Shown: positions 41,001 through 49,135, counted from the first letter of the stretch. The stretch: DNA of 49,340 bases from Actinopolyspora lacussalsi subsp. righensis (GCF_900116555.1 NZ_FPAT01000017.1:1-49340); one strand, 5' to 3'. The notes: generated by a model not told the origin, from the sequence alone. Made by a program: numbers and translations.

Positions 41001-41167
41001 CCCAGTACCGCCGCGACCGGCAGAAGTGGCAGCAGCGGCTGGATCAGCTCGCCACCGAGCGGGACCGCGAGCTCGGCGTGATCGCCGAGCGCTACCGCGA
41101 GCAGGAGCCGCACCGTTTCCCCGTAGCCGTGATCGTTGTCGTGCCGAAGCGAGAGGCGACCCGATGA
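38021..41167 (+). CDS. SNF2-type helicase, DISARM DrmD-like
   Basis: The 1048-residue protein has a superfamily 2 core: ADDVGLGKTVEAG (GKT at 139-141), LLILDEAHHAAP (DEAH at 249-252), LFLSATPHNG, VVVFTEYRDTQQWL, LLATDAASEGIDLQ and motif VI EQRIGRIDRYGQ (QR at 603-604). The order, the SNF2-like HNG and YRDTQ segments and the long C-terminal helical arm (about 700-1048) resemble DrmD of class 1 DISARM phage defence; similar helicases occur in other defence systems, so the name is a best match only. ATG 38021 follows a GGGGGA site. The stop overlaps the next gene in ATGA at 41164-41167. Confidence 0.8.
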   Translation: MTTTSEGLETGALVSVRGQKWVVSEVDQGETSTLVGLQSVEDGRYGEMLEVLWELEPGRQVLPAGSLPELPEQDFDPPERLAAFLDAVRWSAVTSADVKTLQAPFRSGVAIEDYQLEPVARAMDSPRVNLLLADDVGLGKTVEAGLVAQELLLRQRGKRIMIVCPAGLTAKWRDEMAEKFGLDFTIIDSECCARVRREYGSAANPFNIFPKAIVSLPWLRGAKAQRLLNEVLPAGGPTYPRTFDLLILDEAHHAAPAAPKQVYAVDSQQTKLIRTLAPHFTHRLFLSATPHNGYQASFTALLEILDDQRFARGVEPDRAAVDETVVRRLKTEITDAEGNPRFARRHAMAIPVEYPDSEREIHGLLTRFAAARRDKLASRRGRKATDLVTLLLKKRLFSSPAAFEHTVGVYLDTLRSRSGSAQLDDDVPEWMDEFFDELATYDDEHMADAEDDALDRTRPMQPDPAEDEIGLLERMREWARSHEAQPDAKARELIKHLQQVCKPDRDWTDERVVVFTEYRDTQQWLANLLRQEGLGGDKLAELHGGMSTEERERLRLAFQKHPSEHPLRILLATDAASEGIDLQKHCHRLVNYDIPFNPNKLEQRIGRIDRYGQSQVPEVRHFVGTGWDGAVDSYEADLEFLARVADKVARMAEDLGSVNAVLSDKVQRRMLGQTVRDDEVDSAGSTKDRLVVESNVREQVRKLRQNLDRTVSELGTTPRRVKRVVDTALELAGQQPLREHVDDRRAPVPGTLYDVPALTGSWTRATEGLTEKPVETDHSNRAEQPRQLPVAFDPAVAEGRDDVVLAHLNHPLVSMSTGLLRSAVSNENSELHRVTAVVSDDPELEDVLVGAYSRFVLVGADGVRLHEEVIHAGGWAPANGRFRRLENLGTLGGILDRALTDGTPAPPPVWNRIVGRWPKVRDGLLSAIDWRTNTRRDSLRRTLAQREEAERERIDTVIDQFASTLRAKLAEDEDQAEEALFSRADVSRSREERAQYRRDRQKWQQRLDQLATERDRELGVIAERYREQEPHRFPVAVIVVVPKREATR

Positions 41168-44100
41168 GCCCGAAACCGTTCCACCGCAAGGCACCGGACG
41201 CAGCCGAGCAGCACCGCGAGTGGCTGGATCTGGTCGAGGTCAGCGGCCCGTTCCTCTCGCTGCCGGTGCTCAAGCGGCACTGGCCGAGCGGGCCGGACGC
41301 GCTGGACAAACCCACCAGGCAGCGGCTGCGCCGCGCGCACTCGGCCTGGCAGGCCGACGTGGCCGCGGGGCAGCGGGACTGGATCGACTACGTGCTCGGT
41401 GAGCTGCTCGGCTGGGGCGAGCGGCTGCGCCGCGAGGGTCTGGAGGGGCTCTCACTCGACGTGGCCGAGCACGACACCCGGCTGGCGCCCTCCTTCGCGC
41501 TGGTCGAACCCGAGGAGCACGTCGAGCAGCGGGGGCAGGCCGATCCGGGCGAGCGGTCCGAATCGGACGAGCAGGCCCAGTCAGCCGAGCAGGTCAAGCC
41601 GGACGCGGTGCGGCTGCTCGGCATGGTCTGCGAACCGGGCCAGCAGCCCACCGCCCGCCTCGCCGGTTCCAATTGGGCCGCCACCCCCGCCGACCGGCTG
41701 GCCCAGCTGTGCCGCCACCACGGCGTCGAGCTCGGCCTGGTCACCGACGGCCGCTGGTGGGCGCTGGTGCGCGCCCCGCGCACCGGGGTGACCACCACGG
41801 CCGTGTTCGACGCGGTGCCGTGGCCGGAGGCCGCCGAGCGCGACGTGGTGCGCGCCTTCGTCTCGCTGCTGGGGCGCAAGCGGTTCTTCGCGGTGCCGGA
41901 GGGCGAGCGGCTGCCCGAACTGCTCCAGGCCAGCGAGGACTCGCAGGAGGAGATCACCGAGGCCCTGGGTGTGCAGGTGCGCGAGGCGGTGGAGCTGCTG
42001 GTGGCCGCGTTCGGCCGCGCCAGCACCGAGCAGCGCCGCCGTGGCGAGTCCGAACTGGACTCGGTGGCCGCGCACGAGGTCTACCGCGGCGCGGTGTCGG
42101 TGATGATGCGCGTGGTGTTCCTGCTGTTCGCCGAGGAGCGCAGGCTGCTACCCTCGGACAACGAGCTGTATGCCACCACCTACTCGGCGGGGCGGCTCTA
42201 CGACGAGCTGGAGCGGCGCGAGCTGGAGTCCAGCGAGGAGGACCTGCAGCAGACCTACACCGGCTGGTACCGGCTGCTGGCGCTGTTCGAGGCGGTCTAC
42301 CGGGGTGTGAGCCATCCCAGGCTGACGATGCACCCGCACGACGGTTCGCTGTTCGACCCGGACGCGTTCCCGTGGCTGCCGCTGAACATCGACGACCGCA
42401 CCGTGCTGCACATGCTGCGCTCGGTGCAGCACGTCTGGGTGGGCAGCGGCAAATCGCGCGAGCGGCGCACCCTGTCGTTCCGCACGCTGGACGTGGAGCA
42501 GATCGGCTACGTCTACGAGGGCCTGCTCTCCTACGACGGGTTCCGCGCCGAGGACACCACCGTGGGGTTGGTCGGCAAGCAGGGCAGGGAGGCCGAGGTG
42601 CCGCTGCGGCGGCTGGAGGAGCTCGCCGCCGACAGCGCCGATACCACCGAGCTGGCCGGGACGCTGGCGGCCGAGTTCAAGGACTCCGGCATCGGCACGG
42701 CCAAGCAGCTGGCCAAGCGGCTCGCCCCGCCGGACGCGGTGGAGCGGGAGGAGCGGCGCAAGAAGCTGCTCGGTGTCACCAGGGGCGATGCCGCGCTGAC
42801 CGAGCGGCTGCTGCCGTTCCGGGGCGTGATCCGCGACGATCTGCGCGAGCTGCCGGTGGTGGTGCTGGGCGGGGAGCTGTTCGTCACCGAGTCGCCGCTG
42901 CGCGCCAACACCGGCACGCACTACACGCCGCGGTTCCTGGCCGAGGACGTGGTGCGCCACGCGCTGGAACCGCTGGTCTACGAGCCGGGGCCGTTGACCA
43001 CGGCCGAGCAGCGCGAGTGGCGGCTCAAGCCCAGCGAGCAGATCCTGAAGCTGCGGGTGGCCGACATCGCGATGGGCTCGGCCGCGTTCCTGGTGGCCGC
43101 GGCGCGGTATCTGGGCGGCAGGTTGCTGGAGGCCTGGATCGCCGAGGACGACGAGCGGGTGCGCGAGTACCAGCCGCAGGAGCACGCCGGGGACAGCGAG
43201 GAGGACCCGGCGGTGGTGGAGGCGCGCAGGCAGGTGATCGAGCACTGCCTGTACGGCGCGGACATCAACCCGATGGCGGTGGAGATGGCCAAGCTCTCGC
43301 TGTGGCTGGTGTCCATGGATTCCCAGCGGCCGTTCACCTTCCTCGACGACCGGTTGGTGGCGGGGGACTCGTTGTTGGGGATCACCTCGCTGGAGCAGCT
43401 GGAGTACATGCACCTGGACGCCAGGAAGGGGCGGGCGATCCACGAGCGGTCCCCTGTGGACTTCACCGCCGACGTTCGTTCGCTGGTGTCCGAGGTGGCC
43501 GAGCAGCGCCGCGAGCTGCGCGAGATCGACGGCACCACCCTGGAAGGTCTGAACAGCAAGCGCGCGCTGCTGGCCGAGGCCAACCTCAAGGGCAGGCGGG
43601 CCGAGCTGGCCGCGGATCTCACCGTCGGCGCCGCTCTCGCACATGCGGGGCGCGGTGAGAAGGGCCTGCGCGACGGTTCCATCGCCGCCGCCGACCACGC
43701 GCGGCGGATGGAGGCCGACGAGGCCCGCGCCCGCGAGCAGGCCCGCGAGTGGCTGGACACCGACCTGCCCGAGGGCAACTTCGGCCGTGACACGCTGCAC
43801 TGGCCGCTGGTCTTCCCCGAGGTCTTCGAGGACGGCGGCTTCGATGCGGTGGTGGGGAACCCGCCGTTTTTGGGTGGGCTGAAGCTACAGACCGCATTGG
43901 GAGACAGCTACCGGGATTATCTGGTTAATCACCTGGGGCGCGGCGTACGAGGAATTCGTGGCACCGGTGATCTAGTTGCTTACTTCACCCTCCGACTTCA
44001 CCAGCTGCTCAACCAGTGCGGACAATCCGGAATTATCGCCACAAACACGCTGGCCCAAGGTGACAGTAGACGTGTCGGGCTGGACCAGATCGTTGGTGAC

Positions 44101-45315
44101 GGAAACACAATCAGGCGTTCTGTGAAGTCTAAGCCGTGGCCATCGAGGTCGGCGATGCTGGAGTACTGTGCCGTTTGGATAACTAGTGCCGTTGTTTCTG
44201 ATTCGGTGAGTGTTGTTGCGGATGGTGTACCGGTTTCTGGGATAGAGGTTTCGCTTGATCCTCAATCTAGAGCTCAAGGTGTCCCTGAAAGGCTTTTTTT
44301 TAATAAAAATACCGCCTTTCAAGGAAGTAACGTACTTGGTTCTGGTTTTACGATGAAACCGGACGACGCGCATAGGATAATCGAAAAAGATTCAAGGAAT
44401 AACGATGTTCTCTATCCGTACCTCAATGGTCAAGATATTAACTCAAATTCTGATTGTGCGGCTAGCAGATGGGTAATAAATTTTCACGATTGGACCGAAG
44501 AAAAAGCTAAAAGCTATCCTGAATGCTACGATCAGGTTCTGCGTTTAGTTAAGCCTGAGCGCTCCAAGAACAAAATGAAGTCCCGTAGGGAACTCTGGTG
44601 GCAGTTCACGGGAAGATCTCCTTACTTGCTTCAAGCCATCGATGGTATGGAGCGGGTAGTGGTGCTCACGCGTCATACCAATACCGTTATGCCGGTTATG
44701 GTGTCGACCGGACAGGTCTATTCGGATGCGACGGTAGTATTTGCTACCGAAGACACGGCGATGCTGGCGTTGTTGTCGAGCGGGCAGCACTACTGGTGGG
44801 CTAAGACGCGAGGTTCTACGTTGGGGGCTGGGATTCGCTACACCCCGTCCGACGTCTTCGAGACCTTCCCGCTGCCGGAACTCACCCAGGAACTTCGGGA
44901 GCTCGGCGACGAGCTGGATCGCTACCGCCGGGACGTGATGCTCACGCGGGATTCGGGGCTGACCAAGACCTACAACCTGGTGTTCGATCCGGAGTGCACG
45001 GATTCGGACATCGCGGAGTTGCGGCGGATCCACCGCGAGATCGACGAGGCCACGGTGCGCGCCTACGGCTGGCAGGAGCGCATCGACGCGGTCGGCGGCC
45101 TGGACCACGGTTTCCACCCGGTCGGCCGCGAGACCCGCTACACCATCGGCCCCGCGGCCCAGCGCGAGATCCTGGACAGCCTGCTCGAACTCAACCACGA
45201 GCGCTACCAACAGGAAGTCGCCCAGGGCCTGCACGACAAGAAGAAGGGCACCGCCAAAAAAGCCACGGCTAAAAAAACCACCAACCAGGATGACGAGCCG
45301 AAGCTGTTCGAGTGA
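41164..45315 (+). CDS. Large Eco57I-like adenine-specific DNA methyltransferase, DrmMI-like
   Basis: The 1383-residue protein has a long N-terminal region (about 1-600, including LGLVTDGRWWALV, typical of type IIG/DISARM methylases), SAM motif I ADIAMGSAAFLVAAARYL (from about 633), ADINPMAVEMAKLSLWL and catalytic motif IV NPPF at 899-902. The part after this (about 905-1222) should be the target-recognition domain and has sharply lower GC than both flanks, with rarer codons. A conserved end (IRYTPSDVFETFPLP onward) and a Lys-rich tail follow. No clear PD-(D/E)xK nuclease motif was seen. It is coupled to the helicase by overlap, and the exonuclease follows. Confidence 0.85.
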   Translation: MSPKPFHRKAPDAAEQHREWLDLVEVSGPFLSLPVLKRHWPSGPDALDKPTRQRLRRAHSAWQADVAAGQRDWIDYVLGELLGWGERLRREGLEGLSLDVAEHDTRLAPSFALVEPEEHVEQRGQADPGERSESDEQAQSAEQVKPDAVRLLGMVCEPGQQPTARLAGSNWAATPADRLAQLCRHHGVELGLVTDGRWWALVRAPRTGVTTTAVFDAVPWPEAAERDVVRAFVSLLGRKRFFAVPEGERLPELLQASEDSQEEITEALGVQVREAVELLVAAFGRASTEQRRRGESELDSVAAHEVYRGAVSVMMRVVFLLFAEERRLLPSDNELYATTYSAGRLYDELERRELESSEEDLQQTYTGWYRLLALFEAVYRGVSHPRLTMHPHDGSLFDPDAFPWLPLNIDDRTVLHMLRSVQHVWVGSGKSRERRTLSFRTLDVEQIGYVYEGLLSYDGFRAEDTTVGLVGKQGREAEVPLRRLEELAADSADTTELAGTLAAEFKDSGIGTAKQLAKRLAPPDAVEREERRKKLLGVTRGDAALTERLLPFRGVIRDDLRELPVVVLGGELFVTESPLRANTGTHYTPRFLAEDVVRHALEPLVYEPGPLTTAEQREWRLKPSEQILKLRVADIAMGSAAFLVAAARYLGGRLLEAWIAEDDERVREYQPQEHAGDSEEDPAVVEARRQVIEHCLYGADINPMAVEMAKLSLWLVSMDSQRPFTFLDDRLVAGDSLLGITSLEQLEYMHLDARKGRAIHERSPVDFTADVRSLVSEVAEQRRELREIDGTTLEGLNSKRALLAEANLKGRRAELAADLTVGAALAHAGRGEKGLRDGSIAAADHARRMEADEARAREQAREWLDTDLPEGNFGRDTLHWPLVFPEVFEDGGFDAVVGNPPFLGGLKLQTALGDSYRDYLVNHLGRGVRGIRGTGDLVAYFTLRLHQLLNQCGQSGIIATNTLAQGDSRRVGLDQIVGDGNTIRRSVKSKPWPSRSAMLEYCAVWITSAVVSDSVSVVADGVPVSGIEVSLDPQSRAQGVPERLFFNKNTAFQGSNVLGSGFTMKPDDAHRIIEKDSRNNDVLYPYLNGQDINSNSDCAASRWVINFHDWTEEKAKSYPECYDQVLRLVKPERSKNKMKSRRELWWQFTGRSPYLLQAIDGMERVVVLTRHTNTVMPVMVSTGQVYSDATVVFATEDTAMLALLSSGQHYWWAKTRGSTLGAGIRYTPSDVFETFPLPELTQELRELGDELDRYRRDVMLTRDSGLTKTYNLVFDPECTDSDIAELRRIHREIDEATVRAYGWQERIDAVGGLDHGFHPVGRETRYTIGPAAQREILDSLLELNHERYQQEVAQGLHDKKKGTAKKATAKKTTNQDDEPKLFE

Positions 45316-45353
45316 CCCGAATCCCCTTGCCGAACCGGAACGGAGGCCCGGTT

Positions 45354-46904
45354 GTGTTCGCTTTCGCTTATACCAAACTCACCCGCAAGCAGGGGGTGGA
45401 CCCGCGTGGTCTGACTTTCGCGGTGCTCGATTTCGAAACCACCGGGCTCCATCCGAACAAGGGATCTCGGGTCTGCGAGGTCGGCGTCGTCCGAATGCGT
45501 GGCGACGGCACGGTGCTGGACGAGTACTCGACCCTGGTGAATCCGGGTGTGCGGATCAACAACGAGGAACACCACGGCATCACCAACACCGAGGTGAAAA
45601 CCGCGCCCACGTTCGAGCAGATAGCCGGAGATCTGCTGGCTTTTCTCAGCGACGCGGTGGTGGTCAGCCACAACCTGCCGTACGAGGAAAAGTTCCTTTC
45701 CGCCGAGTTCGGCCGCCTCGGTATGGACATTCGGAAAGTGCCGGGACTGTGCAGTCTTGTTCTGGCGCGGTCTCAGCTCGACCGCTACGGTTACCGACTG
45801 GAGAACGTCGTCAACCTCGTGACCGGCGAGTGGCCCAGTGCCTGGCATTCCGCGCTGGGGGATGCTCGTTCGCTCGCCGCCACCCTGGCGCGTCTCATCA
45901 ACGAAGCCCCGCAGCAACTTTCGTGGGCCGGGAAATCGCCGGTCACGTTACCGGAGCATCCCCGGACCGGAAGTATCGCTCCGCGCGCTGCCGGACTGCG
46001 CAAAGGCACCGAAGGATGGCTTGCCACATTGACAGCGCGCCTGCCGTACATGACCAACCCACCCGCACCCAGAGCCGAACAACTGGCCGATTACCGCTCG
46101 ATGCTCGGCCACGCACTCAGTGACGGTCGTGTGGTGGGGGAGGAAGCCACTCAGCTCGCCGTGTTCGCTGCTCGTGCGGGGCTCACCCAGAGTACGGCTC
46201 GGCAGGTACACGAGGATTTTTTGACAGAAGCCCGTGCCCAGGCGGAAGCGGACGGAAAAGTTACCGCCGCGGAGCTCAAGGAACTCACTCGCGCGGGCAA
46301 GGAACTCGCTGCCAGTCATCTGATCAGCGATCTTGAGGAGGCGGCGGCCGCTGACAAGGCCAGACGCAACGGTCCGCTCAAAGGGTGGCGAATCCTCCCG
46401 GTTGGCGAGTCTGAGCGGATCAGCGCCGTCATGGACATGGCGGCATCCCAAGGGGCCGCTGTCGCGGTCAATCCCACCAAGACTGTCCGGATGGTCATCG
46501 CCGACGAGGTATCAGGTGATGATTCCCGCCTGGCCAAAGCGCGCGAGCAGGATATCGAGGTACTTTCTCCTGATGAGGGGGAACGGAAGCTGCGGGATGT
46601 GATCGAACAATCCGCGGGTTCCCTGTTCAGCGATTCCGATGGTCAGCAGGCAGCCGAACGGTTGAACGCCGAACAAGCGGCCGAAACGCAACAGGGCCCT
46701 CCAGAGTGGCACCAGTTCTGGCGTCGCCGGGAGCTCGACGGAGGGCAGTACTACAGCATGTTCCTCCAGCCCTACGAGCGGCGTGGCGGTACAAGCGATT
46801 CCGAGAAAGCAGCCGCCGGTGGCGGCGGATGCGCAAGCGCGGCCGTGCTCGCCGGGGCTGTCACCCTCGCCGTGGCTGAGGCTATTCGCCAGATCGTCGC
46901 ATGA
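45354..46904 (+). CDS. DEDDh exonuclease with TerB-like, BRCT-like and membrane segments
   Basis: The 516-residue protein begins with a DnaQ-fold domain: LDFETTGL (D26, E28), SHNLPYEEKFL (exo II, with Glu at 111 where Asp is usual) and HSALGDARS (H165, D170). A TerB-like helical domain (about 243-325, DGRVVGEEATQL and EADGKVTAAELKEL), a BRCT-like domain (about 343-415, MVIADEVSGDDSRLAKAREQDIEVLSPDE) and a C-terminal hydrophobic segment (about 492-514) follow. The likely activity is 3'-5' exonuclease on DNA. GTG 45354 has GGAGG seven bases before it; an alternative GTG at 45312 would overlap the methyltransferase stop. Either way it appears to be in the same operon. Confidence 0.78.
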   Translation: MFAFAYTKLTRKQGVDPRGLTFAVLDFETTGLHPNKGSRVCEVGVVRMRGDGTVLDEYSTLVNPGVRINNEEHHGITNTEVKTAPTFEQIAGDLLAFLSDAVVVSHNLPYEEKFLSAEFGRLGMDIRKVPGLCSLVLARSQLDRYGYRLENVVNLVTGEWPSAWHSALGDARSLAATLARLINEAPQQLSWAGKSPVTLPEHPRTGSIAPRAAGLRKGTEGWLATLTARLPYMTNPPAPRAEQLADYRSMLGHALSDGRVVGEEATQLAVFAARAGLTQSTARQVHEDFLTEARAQAEADGKVTAAELKELTRAGKELAASHLISDLEEAAAADKARRNGPLKGWRILPVGESERISAVMDMAASQGAAVAVNPTKTVRMVIADEVSGDDSRLAKAREQDIEVLSPDEGERKLRDVIEQSAGSLFSDSDGQQAAERLNAEQAAETQQGPPEWHQFWRRRELDGGQYYSMFLQPYERRGGTSDSEKAAAGGGGCASAAVLAGAVTLAVAEAIRQIVA

Positions 46905-47025
46905 GAGTGCGGTCACGCTTGGGTTCGCTGCTTGCGGGCCAACGTGGAGGCTCGGTCGGCTAGGGTGATCGTGAGCAAGCGGGATCGTGCACGGTGAGCG
47001 TGCCTGTGATGTGAAGGGAGCCGTG

Positions 47026-47445
47026 ATGGCGGAGCAGAACGCCGATGCGTCTGGTTTCGTGGGTGCTGGGGCGGCGTTGCAGTCGATCCGGGACGAGAAC
47101 TCCTGGATCCAGCAGCAGATCTCGGGCGGCGGGCTGAGCATGGAACCCCAAGCCGCCGACCACGCGGCCGAGGTGTACAGGCGTGAAGCCGACGTGGTCG
47201 AGGAATTGATTTTGTCCGCAACGCGCTTGCAGCAGGTTCCTGGGCTGGGTGCCTATCGCTCTGGGCAGCAGTTGGCGGCTAAATTTGGGCAAAAAGCAAG
47301 CAATGGATCGACTGGTGCTGCTGATCTGCTGAGGCAGTTCCGTGATGAGCTGCGGCGCAAGGCGAATCTGTTCGAGCAGGCCAAGAAGAACTATCAGGCT
47401 ACCGATGAACAGGCTGCCGATGATCTTCGGAGGGGTTCTCAGTGA
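47026..47445 (+). CDS. Small helical protein paired with a DUF3558 lipoprotein
   Basis: The 139-residue protein is predominantly helical, without signal peptide or membrane segment. It has an alanine/glutamine-rich start, a GLSMEPQAADHAAEVYRREADVVEE helix and a C-terminal coiled-coil-like DELRRKANLFEQAKKNYQATDEQAADDL. The size and helical pattern recall WXG100/ESX-like secreted proteins, but a clear WxG turn is not present, so the assignment is tentative. ATG 47026 follows GAAGGGAG. Its stop overlaps the DUF3558 gene, suggesting paired products. Confidence 0.6.
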   Translation: MAEQNADASGFVGAGAALQSIRDENSWIQQQISGGGLSMEPQAADHAAEVYRREADVVEELILSATRLQQVPGLGAYRSGQQLAAKFGQKASNGSTGAADLLRQFRDELRRKANLFEQAKKNYQATDEQAADDLRRGSQ

Positions 47446-47987
47446 AATTGTGGACGCGCTCGTTGTTGGCGGCTGCTGCCGGTGCAGCGTTGATCGGCTC
47501 TGCTGGGTGTTCACCTGACAGTGATGCTGGTGATGGTTCGTCCGGGCCTACGGGGACTTCCTCATCTGAAGAGGTTCTGGCGGAAGTGAAACCGTGCGAG
47601 GTATTGTCTTCGAAGGCTCTTGAATCCTTCGGGCTGGAGGTGCCAGGAAAGCCCAAGAGTACGCTGCCGTGGGCCCCAGGATGCCATTACGATGGTAATC
47701 CTGTTGCCTTGAGGTTGGAATTGAATAAGCGCGAAAACGTCGCTGCCGCTGAAAAGAAGTCAACTTGGGCAGAGTTCGAACGGGTCGAAGTCAACGGTCG
47801 TTCGGGGGCACGAGCAATTTCCCAGGGTGCGACTCAGGCCCGTGTTTGTGACGTGATGTTCAACACTGGGAAGGGCATGATTCAGGTTCGTGCTAGTGAG
47901 CCTCGTTTGCCTGACGATGTGGACGAGTGCCAGAAGGCGTTGGAGATCGCGAAGAAGGTGGAGCCGAACGTTCCTGAACCCGCGTGA
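47442..47987 (+). CDS. DUF3558 family lipoprotein
   Basis: The 181-residue protein has a lipoprotein signal (RSLLAAAAGAALIGSAGC), a Ser/Gly/Asp-rich linker, and a DUF3558-like domain with KPCEVLSSKALESFGLE, PGCHYDG and RVCDVMFNTGKGMIQVRA. The cysteines are spaced as in the family. DUF3558 proteins are surface lipoproteins of Pseudonocardiales and mycobacteria of unknown function. GTG 47442 overlaps the preceding gene. GC is visibly lower than in the housekeeping block, as in much of this end of the window. Confidence 0.85.
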   Translation: MKLWTRSLLAAAAGAALIGSAGCSPDSDAGDGSSGPTGTSSSEEVLAEVKPCEVLSSKALESFGLEVPGKPKSTLPWAPGCHYDGNPVALRLELNKRENVAAAEKKSTWAEFERVEVNGRSGARAISQGATQARVCDVMFNTGKGMIQVRASEPRLPDDVDECQKALEIAKKVEPNVPEPA

Positions 47988-48051
47988 GCGGCTATCACAG
48001 CACTCTGCCTTGGCAGGTGAGTTTCGGCCCGGTGAGAGTGGGGCGCGGGGT

Positions 48052-48078
48052 AGCGCCTCCGGTGTTGTCGGAGGCGCT
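48052..48078. terminator. 10-bp hairpin between convergent genes
   Basis: AGCGCCTCCG (48052-48061) and CGGAGGCGCT (48069-48078) enclose a GTGTTGT loop. It lies in the 108-nt gap between the ends of the DUF3558 gene and the DUF397 gene, where a shared terminator is expected. Confidence 0.6.
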
Positions 48079-48095
48079 GTGTCGCCGGGCTGGTC

Positions 48096-48287
48096 TCAGT
48101 TGAACCGGTCGGTCTTGACCGCGTGCAGGAACGTCTGCCACTGCGCGCTCGTGGTGGTGAAGTAGCCGAGCGAGCGGTCCTTGGTGTCGCGTACCGCCGC
48201 GCCGTCGTCGACCCGGCCCACCTCCACACAGCTGCTGTTCGGTCCAGACCGGCTCGACTTCCGCCATCCGCTTGGTATGGCCCTCAC
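48096..48287 (-). CDS. DUF397 domain protein
   Basis: The 63-residue protein matches the DUF397 pattern WRKSSRSGPNSSCVEVG...AAVRDTKDRSLGYFTTTSAQWQTFLHAVK. These small proteins lie next to XRE-type regulators in actinomycetes and are thought to modulate them. The start overlaps the stop of the upstream regulator gene (48284-48287), so the two are translated together. Confidence 0.92.
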   Translation of the reverse strand: MRAIPSGWRKSSRSGPNSSCVEVGRVDDGAAVRDTKDRSLGYFTTTSAQWQTFLHAVKTDRFN

Positions 48288-49135
48288 TGGGAACTCCCTT
48301 CGAACTGGTCAGCTATGGAGACCATGAGTTCGGCCGACTCCTCCTGGCTCATGGCCGCTTTCATGAGCGTATCCGTCTCTTCGCGATAGGCTTTCACGTC
48401 CTGTACGTCATACAGGAAAGCTGGCCCACGAAAGTGCTCCAGATGCACGATCGGATCAGCTTTGGCGAATTCGTAGAACACAAACGCACCGTCATGTGCC
48501 AGAGTCCAGCGCCGTAGCTTGCTCGGTAGGACGCGTACCTTGATGTTCTCCTGTCGCGATAGATCGAGCACATGACGTACCTGCTCTGCCATCAGCGGAT
48601 CACTGCCGAACGGCTCGCGTAGCGCTCGTTCGGCCAAGATCACCTCTACCTGGCACGGCGTATTCAGGGCGGCTGCTCGTGCCATTCGCAGTTCGACACG
48701 GACGTCCTGCTCATCGGGCGGAAGGCTGATCATCATCTCGCGGGCATAAGACCGGGTCTGCATCGGACCGGGAATCAGCATCGGAGCCACGTGCAGGACC
48801 CGCTCGGCCGTCCTGTCGAACTCCGACAGCTCGATCAGATGTCGATGAAGCCCTTTGGATCCATCCACGATCATGTTTGGCGTGGTGGCCGTGGTTGCGA
48901 ACTCCACCAGTTCGTCATACCTGGATCCAGTGACTCCGAGAGTTCCGGCAACACGAGCCACGTATTCCGGTTTCGGCGAGCGTTCGCCCCGTTCGTAGCG
49001 AGACACGGTTCCCTGCGAGACCTCAAGCAGTTTCGCGAGGTCACGAACCGTCATATCAGCTTGTTCGCGCAGCTCACGTAGCTCAGCGCCGAGCAGTCTC
49101 GCTTTGGGAGTGTGTCCGTCTCTGACTCCGGCCAT
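48284..49135 (-). CDS. XRE-family regulator with DUF5753 domain
   Basis: The 283-residue protein has a Cro/C1-type helix-turn-helix (MTVRDLAKLLEVSQGTVSRYERGERSPK, about 28-55) and a DUF5753-like C-terminal domain (MLIPGPMQTRSYAREM through HDGAFVFYEFA). This is the usual partner of DUF397 proteins in actinomycetes; Streptomyces homologues influence development and secondary metabolism. It is divergent from the partial gene at the window end, so the 49136-49257 gap likely holds a control site for both. Confidence 0.92.
   Translation of the reverse strand: MAGVRDGHTPKARLLGAELRELREQADMTVRDLAKLLEVSQGTVSRYERGERSPKPEYVARVAGTLGVTGSRYDELVEFATTATTPNMIVDGSKGLHRHLIELSEFDRTAERVLHVAPMLIPGPMQTRSYAREMMISLPPDEQDVRVELRMARAAALNTPCQVEVILAERALREPFGSDPLMAEQVRHVLDLSRQENIKVRVLPSKLRRWTLAHDGAFVFYEFAKADPIVHLEHFRGPAFLYDVQDVKAYREETDTLMKAAMSQEESAELMVSIADQFEGSSQ

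Noticed and set aside
40747-41163. N-terminal extension of the large methyltransferase
   Set aside because: It would overlap the helicase 3' end by more than 400 bases; the ATG at 41164 gives the usual 4-base overlap.
37970-41194. 1074-codon open frame on the minus strand opposite the helicase
   Set aside because: It is the mirror of a high-GC gene whose plus frame has complete helicase motifs; the minus frame has biased, repetitive Leu/Val/His composition and no family signature.
41164-45315. Type IIG restriction enzyme with its own nuclease domain
   Set aside because: No PD-(D/E)xK signature could be seen in the N-terminal 300 residues, so only methylation is assigned; a diverged nuclease cannot be fully excluded.
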